Source of the DNA: Bacteroidota bacterium
Lineage (GTDB): Bacteria > Bacteroidota > Bacteroidia > Bacteroidales > FEN-979
Length of the DNA stretch: 42,535 nucleotides
Assembly (NCBI GenBank): GCA_026391715.1
Contig: JAPLDO010000232.1
Span: 1-42,535, forward strand
Reading direction: 5' to 3'
Below, in pieces: positions 1-8,600 of the stretch (the first letter of the stretch is position 1; each line of letters begins with the position of its first letter). The translations under genes and the position numbers were made by a program. Under the pieces are notes generated by a model. The model made no database searches and was not told the origin of the DNA. It saw only the letters and a list, made by a program, of their open reading frames with translations.

Positions 1-294
1 TACCATAACGAGCCCGATAGGGTAATTTTACAGCAAGCCTGGGATTTGTTTAACGAAAGGATTGAAGATGCAAGGAATAAGGTAATTGCCGGGAAAGTAT
101 CTCCGGTAGTTTATTACATGGAAAAAAATCTGCTTGATCCGCTAAACCTTTCCATGATGGCAGGGATTTCCATCTGGCGGGTAAAATGGCACCTTAAACC
201 TGGCGTTTTTAAAAGACTGAAAGAACATACGTTACAAAAATATGCCACAGCTTTCAACATTACCATCGAGGAACTGCGTACCATTAACAAATGA
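1..294 (+). CDS. Hypothetical helical protein, 5' end missing
   Basis: The reading frame is open from base 1 to the TGA at 292-294, so the gene begins upstream of the window. A TTG at 46 is only an internal codon. The visible 97 residues are mostly helical. The C-terminal third (a WRVKWH segment followed by LQKYATAFNITIEELRTI) resembles the end of an Xre-like helix-turn-helix, but I cannot place it in a named family. It ends in an ATGA overlap with the BtrH_N gene at 291, so the two are very likely translated together. Short proteins of this kind next to BtrH_N genes suggest a partner or small regulator in the same pathway; that is inference. Confidence 0.6.
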   Translation, partial: YHNEPDRVILQQAWDLFNERIEDARNKVIAGKVSPVVYYMEKNLLDPLNLSMMAGISIWRVKWHLKPGVFKRLKEHTLQKYATAFNITIEELRTINK

Positions 295-1328
295 ATCTGA
301 ACTACATGGAAACTACCAAAACTATCATCAATTATACTCACAGGCAGGCGGGGCATTGCGAAAGCGGCGCAACCTCAAACCTGTTCAAATTTTACGGACT
401 CGACATTTCTGAGCCAATGGCTTTTGGAATGGGTAACGGACTTTATTTCAGCTATATTCCTTTTCTCAAGATTCAGTTTGCCCCAATGATTTCCTTTCGT
501 AACCTCCCAAACACAGTTTTCAAACGCTCAACCAAATACATGGGTATAGATAGTACTGTAATCAAGAAAATCAAAGATCCGAAGGAGGCAATGGATTTAC
601 TTGACAGGAATCTCGAAAAAGGTATTCCTACCGGGATGCAGGTGGGCGTTTTCCAACTTACTTTCTTTCCGCCCGAATACCGGATGCACTATAATATGCA
701 CAACCTCGTTTGTTTTGGGAAGGATGGGAATCTTTATCACATCAGCGATACGGTAATGGAACATCCGCAAACTCTGACTTACGAAGACCTTGTGCGGGTG
801 CGCTATGCCAAAGGCGCTTTTGCTCCTCAGGGAAAAATGTACTGGATCAATAAAGTTGATAAAACAACCGACCTGAAACCTGCCATTCAAAAGGGGATTA
901 AAAAAACGGTTAACGATATGATTGAAGTCCCATTCCCGCTGATAGGCGTTAAAGGGTTGAGATGGATGGCGCGCGATATTAAAAAATGGCCCAAAAAACA
1001 TGGCTATGATACTGCTTCATTTTACCTTGGACAAATTCTGCGCATGGCAGAAGATTTTGGCACCGGCGGCGCAGGATTCAGGTACATTTATGGCGCATTT
1101 CTTAAAGAAGCCGGCGAATTGTTCAATAACCACGAGGAATTGCTCGAAGCGTCGGACATGATGGGCAAAACAGCTAACAGATGGCGCGAATTTACATACA
1201 TTGGCGCAAGAAATTGTAAAAACCGCTCAAAACCCGAAGAAGATTATGGCGCTTTGTCGGAAAAATTGCTCGAAATTGCCGACAGCGAAGAAAAAGTGTA
1301 TCGGAAACTTAAGAAAATCAAGTTCTGA
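291..1328 (+). CDS. BtrH_N / DUF4872 domain protein
   Basis: This 345-residue protein matches the layout of BtrH_N (butirosin biosynthesis protein H, N-terminal) followed by DUF4872. BtrH moves an acyl group from a carrier protein to its acceptor in butirosin synthesis; relatives elsewhere are mostly uncharacterised acyltransferase- or peptidase-like enzymes. Near the start is GHCESG, with Cys23 as the likely nucleophile. His137 (in MHNLVCF) and Asp153 (in HISDTV) could complete a Cys-His-Asp triad. There is no signal peptide, so it should be cytoplasmic. The start at 291 overlaps the previous stop; an in-frame ATG at 306 is a possible alternative. The stop overlaps the ATG of the ABC ATPase (TGATG), pointing to one operon linking an acyl-transfer step with export. 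The substrate is unknown. Confidence 0.75.
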   Translation: MNLNYMETTKTIINYTHRQAGHCESGATSNLFKFYGLDISEPMAFGMGNGLYFSYIPFLKIQFAPMISFRNLPNTVFKRSTKYMGIDSTVIKKIKDPKEAMDLLDRNLEKGIPTGMQVGVFQLTFFPPEYRMHYNMHNLVCFGKDGNLYHISDTVMEHPQTLTYEDLVRVRYAKGAFAPQGKMYWINKVDKTTDLKPAIQKGIKKTVNDMIEVPFPLIGVKGLRWMARDIKKWPKKHGYDTASFYLGQILRMAEDFGTGGAGFRYIYGAFLKEAGELFNNHEELLEASDMMGKTANRWREFTYIGARNCKNRSKPEEDYGALSEKLLEIADSEEKVYRKLKKIKF

Positions 1329-2023
1329 TGTCGGTTAATCCAATCATTGAAATCAGCGACCTGACCAAAACGTACAAGGGGTCAGAAGAACCTGCGGTAA
1401 ATAATATATCTCTTGAAATCTTTCCGAAAGAAATATTTGGCTTGCTTGGTCCCAACGGCGCCGGAAAAACAACTACGATTTCAATCCTGTGCGGTTTGTT
1501 TCGGTCTTCTACCGGATCAGTGAAAATTGTCGGTCTGAATATCGAAAGCGAGCTCAGCCGGATCAAGCATATTATTGGCGTTGTACCGCAGGATCTTGCC
1601 CTCTACCCTACCCTCACTGCTCTGGAAAATCTTACCTTTTTCGGGAACATGTATGGTTTACGGGGACAGCTCTTGCGCGATAGAATCTTTGATCGCCTTA
1701 CTGTATTTGGTCTGGAAAAAGTTGCGAGGAAAAAGATTAATACCTTTTCCGGAGGTATGAAGCGCCGCATCAACCTTATCGCCGGACTTCTTCATCAGCC
1801 TAAGGTGTTATTCCTGGATGAACCCACTGTTGGTATTGACGTGCAGTCGCGCGTTGTAATTCTTGAATATCTCAGACGGATCAACAGCGAGGGAACGACC
1901 ATAATCTATACATCGCATTATATGGAAGAGGCAGAACACCTTTGTTCGCGGGTGGCAATAGTTGATCGTGGAAAAATCATTGCCATCGGCAACCCAAAGG
2001 ATCCATTAAAAAGGAGACGCTGA
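1328..2023 (+). CDS. ABC transporter ATP-binding protein, C-terminus truncated
   Basis: This is an ABC-2 type exporter ATPase with all nucleotide-binding motifs: Walker A GPNGAGKTT (residues 41-49), Q-loop Gln88, signature SGGMK (141-145), Walker B VLFLDEP (160-166) and H-loop His197. It overlaps the upstream stop (TGATG). After GNPK (221-224) the protein ends abruptly in a basic tail, DPLKRRR, at 231 residues. Relatives usually continue for some 20-40 residues. The stop falls where permease-like sequence is already being read in another frame, so a small deletion has probably joined the two genes. Catalysis may survive, but the lost tail often contacts the partner subunit. Confidence 0.85.
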   Translation: MSVNPIIEISDLTKTYKGSEEPAVNNISLEIFPKEIFGLLGPNGAGKTTTISILCGLFRSSTGSVKIVGLNIESELSRIKHIIGVVPQDLALYPTLTALENLTFFGNMYGLRGQLLRDRIFDRLTVFGLEKVARKKINTFSGGMKRRINLIAGLLHQPKVLFLDEPTVGIDVQSRVVILEYLRRINSEGTTIIYTSHYMEEAEHLCSRVAIVDRGKIIAIGNPKDPLKRRR

Positions 2024-2064
2024 TCCTGCTGAGAGATAAAGCCGGACTTGTTATCCTTTTTCTG

Positions 2065-3285
2065 ATGCCAATGGTACTGATTGTCATCATGTCGCTGCTT
2101 CAGGAGGTTGGATATAATTCAATCCGGCGTGAATCGCAGGTTGACGTTCTATTTCTCGATCGCGATTGCGACAGTCTTGGAATAAAAATCCGTAACGGAT
2201 TGGCAAGTTCGGGCTTTTTCAACCTTATTGATTCACTCGAAAGAAAACCTGTTACAGAAGCGTCTATAAGAAATGCTGTAAGAAAGGGAGACTTCGTAAT
2301 TGGAATCGTAATTCCCAGAGGGGTGACTAAAAAAATCAGGAACAATGTTAGAATCATGGTTGCAAAAACCATGTCGGGATTTGGTTTATACAACCATTCC
2401 ATATTCGGAGACATGCCCTTGTCAACAGCAGATACTGTCACCATATTTTTTGATCCGACTGTAAAAAAGTCATTTAAAAATTCCATCGTCAGCGCAGTAA
2501 AACAGTATAATTACCGGATTGAATCGGAAATGGTATTCAGTACTTTTAACCATGAAATGGCGAAAGTGTTTCCAACTTACCATCCGCCTGATCTTAGTTA
2601 TAAAGATGCGGTTGAGTTTAAAGAGGTGTTTCCGACTTTTCGCGAGAACGAAGCTATTCCCGACACTGCGCAGCATAATGTGCCTGCATGGGCTGTTTTT
2701 GCAATGTTTTTCATCATTATTCCGCTCACATCGAGTATGATTGTGGAGCGTGAGGAAGGAAGTATGTTCCGCCTTATTGCTATGCCGGTTTCCTACATCC
2801 AGTTGCTGATGGCAAAGGTTTTTGTTTATATGCTTGTTTGTTTTGTCCAGACTATTCTGATGATCCTGGCAGGCTTGTACATCCTGCCAATGTTTGGCGC
2901 CCCCGCATTAATACTTGGCGACCATATTTTAGCGCTCATCGTGATTACGATTTTTACCGCTCTTGCAGCTCTGGGTTTCGGTGTTATGGTGGGAACAGTG
3001 GCAAATACTCACCAGCAGGCAGCAGCATTCGGAGCAGTTTCAATCATCATCATGGCTGCCCTCGGCGGGTTATGGGTTCCTATGTACCTTATGGCGCCGG
3101 TAATGCAGCATGTTTCGTCCCTGAGTCCTCTCAATTGGGCATTGAACGGTTATTATGATATTCTGGTACGCGACGGTGGATTTTTGGAAATACTCCCGAA
3201 AATAATCAAACTGGCTCTCTTTTTCATTTCCACCATCCTCATTACTTCCATTTACTGGAAATTTAATAATCCAATGAATAAATAA
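2065..3285 (+). CDS. ABC-2 type transporter permease, N-terminus damaged
   Basis: This is a membrane subunit of an ABC-2 exporter. It has one N-terminal membrane helix, a large extracytoplasmic domain (about residues 30-210) and five or six helices from about 215 to 400, with the conserved VEREEGSMFRLIAMP stretch before them. The first ATG is at 2065, but the frame is open from 1966. Codons 2005-2064 encode sequence typical of the start of this family (KKETLILLRDKAGLVILFL). Starting at 2065 would cut the first helix in half, and no ATG, GTG or TTG lies upstream in frame. The true start seems to have been lost with the end of the ATPase gene. Many relatives come as two permeases; only one is here. 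Confidence 0.75.
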   Translation: MPMVLIVIMSLLQEVGYNSIRRESQVDVLFLDRDCDSLGIKIRNGLASSGFFNLIDSLERKPVTEASIRNAVRKGDFVIGIVIPRGVTKKIRNNVRIMVAKTMSGFGLYNHSIFGDMPLSTADTVTIFFDPTVKKSFKNSIVSAVKQYNYRIESEMVFSTFNHEMAKVFPTYHPPDLSYKDAVEFKEVFPTFRENEAIPDTAQHNVPAWAVFAMFFIIIPLTSSMIVEREEGSMFRLIAMPVSYIQLLMAKVFVYMLVCFVQTILMILAGLYILPMFGAPALILGDHILALIVITIFTALAALGFGVMVGTVANTHQQAAAFGAVSIIIMAALGGLWVPMYLMAPVMQHVSSLSPLNWALNGYYDILVRDGGFLEILPKIIKLALFFISTILITSIYWKFNNPMNK

Positions 3286-3437
3286 TATGAGTATCCGAAA
3301 TATTTCCCTCTGTAACGCTTATTAATAAAGAGATGCAGAAGGTTATTAAAAATATTATACCAATTATGTAAACACCTTATCAGTTTTTCATTAATCAGCT
3401 ATTTTACCGTCACCCCTACTGTCACCCCGAAAAATAC

Positions 3438-3470
3438 AAAACCCCGTAAATCATTGATATACGGGGTTTT
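3438..3470 (-). terminator. Rho-independent terminator after tRNA-Leu
   Basis: An 11-bp perfect stem (AAAACCCCGTA / TACGGGGTTTT) encloses an 11-nt loop and lies 15 bases beyond the tRNA 3' end. Read on the minus strand it is followed by a T-rich run. It also has T-rich sequence on the plus strand, so it could act in both directions and stop transcripts from the ABC operon. Confidence 0.75.
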
Positions 3471-3485
3471 ATTTTTGTTTATTTG

Positions 3486-3569
3486 TGCCCGGAACAGGAC
3501 TCGAACCTGCACATCCGTACGGATACTAGTCCCTGAAACTAGCGCGTCTACCAATTCCGCCATCCGGGC
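3486..3569 (-). tRNA. tRNA-Leu (anticodon CAG)
   Basis: The 84-nt minus-strand sequence folds as a class II tRNA. The 7-bp acceptor stem is GCCCGGA/TCCGGGC with discriminator A. The D arm contains GGAATTGGTAGACGC, the anticodon stem CTAGT/ACTAG encloses loop TTCAGGG with anticodon CAG, a variable arm follows, and the T arm contains GTTCGAGTCC. CCA is not encoded. Confidence 0.95.
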
Positions 3570-3599
3570 AATAATAACCAATCAACGGTTCAGGTGGTG

Positions 3600-3607
3600 C
3601 AAAAATA
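3600..3607 (-). promoter_or_regulatory. Probable -7 box for tRNA-Leu
   Basis: The minus strand reads TATTTTTG, an exact match to the Bacteroidota TAnnTTTG box, 30 bases upstream of the tRNA. I see no good TTTG -33 element at the expected distance. Confidence 0.5.
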
Positions 3608-3649
3608 TGAACATTTTTGGTAAATCGGAAGTTTTTTTAACAGAATGAC

Positions 3650-3657
3650 TAAATTTG
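3650..3657 (+). promoter_or_regulatory. Probable -7 box for the M1 peptidase gene
   Basis: TAAATTTG matches TAnnTTTG exactly and lies 28 bases before the ATG at 3686. No clear TTTG lies 19-21 bp upstream. Confidence 0.45.
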
Positions 3658-3685
3658 TGGAATCCTTACTATAATCAGGGTTATT

Positions 3686-5632
3686 ATGAAAAAACTGTTA
3701 CCAAATCTCTGTATGACATTCTTTTTGGTAATTAATCTGAACGCACAGGTTAATCTGGAAATGAAAGGGTCTCGATATTGTCAACTGAAGAAGGTTTCTA
3801 ATCAATCATCTCCTCAAATGGCAGATAATTCGCTGAATGGCATACCTCATACTTTCGATGTGATGAAATACACCCTCAGCCTCAATCTCTATCAATGTTA
3901 TTTATCCCCGTACCCGAAAAATTTCAGCGCTTCGAATGTTGTCAGATTCAGGATTGATTCTACATTGAACTTTATCAAACTCAATGCAGTCAATACCTCA
4001 CTGACAATAGATTCAGTAAGAATGGCAGGCGTTTCATTCACTCACGCAGGGAACGTTCTTACTATAAACCTCAACCGGGCATATTATCCCGGCGAAATAG
4101 CCGAAGTAAAGATATCATATCATCATAAAAATGTATCGGATGGCGCCTTTTACGCATCGGCAGGCATGGTATTTACCGATTGCGAACCTGAAGGCGCGCG
4201 GAATTGGTTTCCCTGCTGGGATAAACCTTCCGACAAAGCGCTTCTCGACCTGACGGCAAAAGTTCCATCAACTGTAAAGTTTGCCTCAAATGGAAAACTC
4301 ATGGATTCTACTTTTTCTGCCGACACTCTTACCTACCATTGGGCAAGCGCCCAAAATATTGCGACTTACCTTGTTGTTCTGACGTCAAAAATTAACTACA
4401 ATCTAAATATTGTTTACTGGCATAAGCTATCAAACCCCGGCGACAGTGTTCCCATCAGGTTTTATTCCAATCCAGGCGAGAACCTGGGGAATGCGAAAAC
4501 AGTGATCAATCCCATGAACGACTGGTATTCGCAGCATTTTTGTGAACATCCATTTGAGAAAAATGGTTTTGCAACGATGAACAGTCAGTTTGCCTGGGGC
4601 GGGATGGAAAATCAGACTCTCACAAGTTTATGCCCCAACTGTTGGAGCGAATCACTGATTGCCCATGAATTCGCCCATCAATGGTTTGGCGACATGATCA
4701 CCTGCGCAACCTGGGCGGATATCTGGTTGAACGAGGGATTCGCAACCTGGGTTGAAAATTTCTGGTGGGAGAAGAGTGGCGGATACGCAGCATATAAAAA
4801 TTCCATGAACAACGATGCGGCTAACTACTTCAGCGGAAACCCCGGATGGGCAATATCTGTTCCCTCATGGGCAACAACTACGCCCTCTACCAATACTTTG
4901 TTTAATTATGCAATTACTTATGCAAAAGGATCCTGCGTGTTACACATGCTAAGGTACACCCTGGGAGATTCACTCTTCTTTGCAACAATTCAGTCCTATT
5001 CCGCCGACTCTACTCTTCGGTTCAATGCGGCAACTATCAGCGATTTCAAAGAAAAGGTGAATCTTATCGCCGGACAGGATTATACATGGTACTTTACACA
5101 GTGGATTTATTCACCAAACCACCCTGTTTATTCTAACCAGTATTTTTTTGAAAACATCGGAAACAGCAACTGGGATGTTCGGTTTCTTATAAAACAGACC
5201 CAAACAAACGCCCCATTCTTCAAAATGCCTTTCATCATTAAAATCCAGTTCCAGAATGGCGCCGATACTCTGATCAGTGTTATGAATAATAAAAATTACG
5301 AGGAATTTCAATGGACTTTCGGAAAACAACCGACAAATCTTATTTTTGATCCTGGCAATGAAGTACTTCTCAAACAGGCTACAATAACACAGGGGCTGTT
5401 TTACGCCAAAATCTGGACAGGAGCTGTTAGCGACGACTGGAATAATAGCGGAAACTGGAATCCTGCAGAAGTACCGGTTAATGAAAGCGTGAAAATTCCT
5501 GTTTCTGCTGTAACGATGCCTGTTGTGAGAACAAATGGCATGTCTTGTGGAGCAATGTTGATTGAAGATGGAGCCACAGTGACAGTTTTACCTGCTGTTA
5601 CGCTAACTATTCAAGGCGTTTTTCAGAAATAA
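3686..5632 (+). CDS. Secreted M1 family aminopeptidase
   Basis: This 648-residue zinc metallopeptidase of family M1 removes N-terminal residues from peptides. A signal peptide covers residues 1-20 (cut likely after LNAQ). The N-terminal beta domain is followed by the catalytic domain with the substrate-anchoring GGMEN motif (305-309), HEFAH (His327, Glu328, His331) and the third zinc ligand Glu350 in NEGFA. After about residue 570 comes a short beta domain beginning IWTGAVSDDWNNSGNW, a motif common in Bacteroidota surface proteins. No standard T9SS sorting domain follows, and the large C-terminal helical domain of classical M1 enzymes is absent, as in other short bacterial M1 proteins. It is probably exported to the periplasm or surface for peptide scavenging. 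It converges on the gene at 5688. Confidence 0.9.
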   Translation: MKKLLPNLCMTFFLVINLNAQVNLEMKGSRYCQLKKVSNQSSPQMADNSLNGIPHTFDVMKYTLSLNLYQCYLSPYPKNFSASNVVRFRIDSTLNFIKLNAVNTSLTIDSVRMAGVSFTHAGNVLTINLNRAYYPGEIAEVKISYHHKNVSDGAFYASAGMVFTDCEPEGARNWFPCWDKPSDKALLDLTAKVPSTVKFASNGKLMDSTFSADTLTYHWASAQNIATYLVVLTSKINYNLNIVYWHKLSNPGDSVPIRFYSNPGENLGNAKTVINPMNDWYSQHFCEHPFEKNGFATMNSQFAWGGMENQTLTSLCPNCWSESLIAHEFAHQWFGDMITCATWADIWLNEGFATWVENFWWEKSGGYAAYKNSMNNDAANYFSGNPGWAISVPSWATTTPSTNTLFNYAITYAKGSCVLHMLRYTLGDSLFFATIQSYSADSTLRFNAATISDFKEKVNLIAGQDYTWYFTQWIYSPNHPVYSNQYFFENIGNSNWDVRFLIKQTQTNAPFFKMPFIIKIQFQNGADTLISVMNNKNYEEFQWTFGKQPTNLIFDPGNEVLLKQATITQGLFYAKIWTGAVSDDWNNSGNWNPAEVPVNESVKIPVSAVTMPVVRTNGMSCGAMLIEDGATVTVLPAVTLTIQGVFQK

Positions 5633-5687
5633 GCCGCTTTTTATTGAAAGACAATGTATCACTCTTAATAGGAGGACTCCCCGCAGA

Positions 5688-8600
5688 TCAATCTTTAACG
5701 CACCTTACAGCGTAGCCGATTATTTTGTAACTTTCTCCGCTACCCGAATTTTGAAAATTGAATGCTGCACAAAAATAACGGGCAGCGTTTGGCAAAGTCC
5801 CCTTTGTCGTCGTCCATATAGTACTATAGGCATTAATATCTCCAAATAAACCATTATAAATAGAGCCTCCTGGTAGCGCTGTATAACCAGATGTATTAGA
5901 CGCGCCGGTATTATAAGGTCCCCAATGAGTAGTGCCCACCTCTTTAATTTTACCTCCTGCAAAGTTTGAACCACCGAGATAAGTGATGAGGGTAGTAGCT
6001 TCTGTGTTGGTTGGTATATGCCATCCCGAGGGACAGATTCCCTGAACATTTCCGGTGGGTAATGGATTCCAATGGGTAGTATTTGTAACGCCATTCAGAT
6101 ATTGAACCATTTCAGCCCATTGGTACAAACCGCCGTAAACATTACAGTTATTGGGATCATTATTATAGCAGTACTTTTCTATAATACTATTGTTGGCTTG
6201 ATTTGTTCCACCATTTATCCTGGTACCGATATTCATATTTTCCCTAAGCCAGCATTGAGCGCCAATCTGAACTGTGTGATAGGTCATTCCGTCATAAACA
6301 ACAGTAGGTGTTCCTGCGCATGCAGTTCCATTAGAGTATGCAATCATATTCACTACATTGGAAGTAGCGGGATTATTTGACAAACAAACAGTAAGGCTTG
6401 ACGTTAGTTTACAAGTAATATTGTCGTTATTAGATGGCGTATATTTATAGGTATTACTGTTTGTGCCGACAATATTATTATTCACCTTCCATTGATAAAC
6501 AGGTGTAGTACCTCCATTTGCCGGAGTTACTGTATATGTTACTGAATCTCCTGGCATAACGGAGTATGCCGACGCCGAAATACTTACGCTAACAGGAGTT
6601 AGTGGATTTACTACCTGTGTAATAACATTTGAGGTTGCCGGATTTCCTGTTGGACAGTTTACGTTAGAATAAAGTAAGCATTTAATGACGTCATTATTGG
6701 CAGGAGTATATGAATAGGTTGAATTTGTAGCTCCAGTAACATTTGCGTTGTTTAGGATCCATTGATAAACAGGATGGCTGCCTCCATTTATTGGCTTTGC
6801 TGAATCGGTGGCTAAAATACCGGAGCATATAGGATTAGATGACGCCGAAATTGAAATACTCACAGGAAGCATGGGATTTACGGTCATTGTTAAAGCATTT
6901 GAGGTTGCGGGGTTTCCTATGGGACAAATTGCATTTGAAGTAACAAGACATGTCACAACTTGATTATTTGCAGGGGAAAAAGAAAATGAAGCATTTGTTG
7001 CTCCATTAACATTTGTGCCATTAACCTTCCAATGGTATGCAGGCGCTGAACCTCCGTTATTGAGCGTACTGATAAAAAAAGTAACCGGAGTGTTAACACA
7101 AACAGGATTGGCTGAAGCAGCTATTGAAATACTCACCGGACGCAATTGGTTCACTGTCATGGTTACGATATTGGAAATTGCAGGATTTACATTTGGACAA
7201 ACCGCGTTCGATGTTAATATGCAAGTAATTGCATCATTATTAACCGGCATATATGAATAGGTTGTATTGGTTGCGCCATTGATATTTGTTCCATTTACCC
7301 TCCATTGAAATACAGGCGACGACCCACCGTTTGTGGAAGTGGCGGTAAATGTTACCAGGGTTACAGCACAAACCGTAGTGGCTGATGCAACGATAGAAAC
7401 ACTCACCGGAAGTAATGGAATAACGTTCATGTTAACAATATTGGAAGTTGCAGGATTACCTGCTGGACAGGCTGCATTTGAAATAAGAATGCACTTTACC
7501 GCATCATTGTTGATGGGAGAATATGAATATGTGGCATTTGTTGCTCCTATAATGTTTATTCCTTTGTTATTCCATTGAAATAAAGGCATTGAACCTCCAT
7601 GTATAGGCGCTGCCGTGTATGTTACCAAAGTTGTATTACAAACCGGATTAGCGGATGGCGCAACCGAAACACTCACAGGAAGCAATGGGTTTACTGTCAT
7701 GTTAATTGCGTTTGACGTAGCTGGATTGCCAGTCGGGCAAGCTACATTTGACGTCATTAAACACTTAATAGTATCATTGTGTGTAGGCGTATATGAAAAG
7801 ATGGCATCGGTTGCTCCCGTAATGCTTGCACCGTTAGCCTGCCATTGATATGTAGGCGAAGAACCTCCGTTACCGGGAGTTGCGGTGAATAATGCCTTTA
7901 TGCCCGCACAAACAGGATTTGCTGATACAGCAACCGAAACGCTCACTGGAAGAATGGGATTAACTATCATGTTAACAGTGTTGGATGTGGATGGATTTCC
8001 AGTGGAACAAATCGCATTCGACGTCAGCGAGCAGGTTATTGCATCATTGTTGACTGTGGTATATGAATAGTGGTTATTGGTTGCGCCATTGACATTTATG
8101 CCGTTTACCTTCCATTGGAAAACAGGAGTTGAACCTCCGTTAGTGGGCGTAGCGGTGAAAGTTACCTGCGTGCCAACACAAACCGGATTGGCTGAAGCAG
8201 CAATCGAAACACTAACCGGAAGTATTGGGTTCACGGTCATGTTTACAATGTTTGAGGTGGCAGGATTTCCGGTTGGGCAATTCACGCTGGAAGTAAGTTT
8301 GCATTTTACTATATCGGCATGTTCCGGACTATAAGAATATGTTGAATTAGTGGCTCCCGAAATATTGATTCTATTTACACTCCATTGAAAGGCAGGAGCG
8401 ACGCCTCCATTAATGGCAGTTGCTGTATATGTGATTGAAACACCAGCGCAAACAGAATCCGCAGAAGCCGCAATTGAAACGCTTACCGGTTTCGGCGGAA
8501 TTTCCTTGACGATACCATTGAAATAATAGGAAGGCATTGGTTCCTGGATCAATGGATTAAATGACGGATAGCCATAATATATACAAGCCTCCTTCCCCGG

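Noticed and set aside
3486-3569. tRNA-Leu as an integration site for a mobile element
   Set aside because: No integrase and no repeat of the tRNA 3' end was seen nearby.
6345-8489. Regular spacing reminiscent of a CRISPR-like array
   Set aside because: The units are about 270 bp, diverged and continuous with an open reading frame; they encode Ig-like domains.
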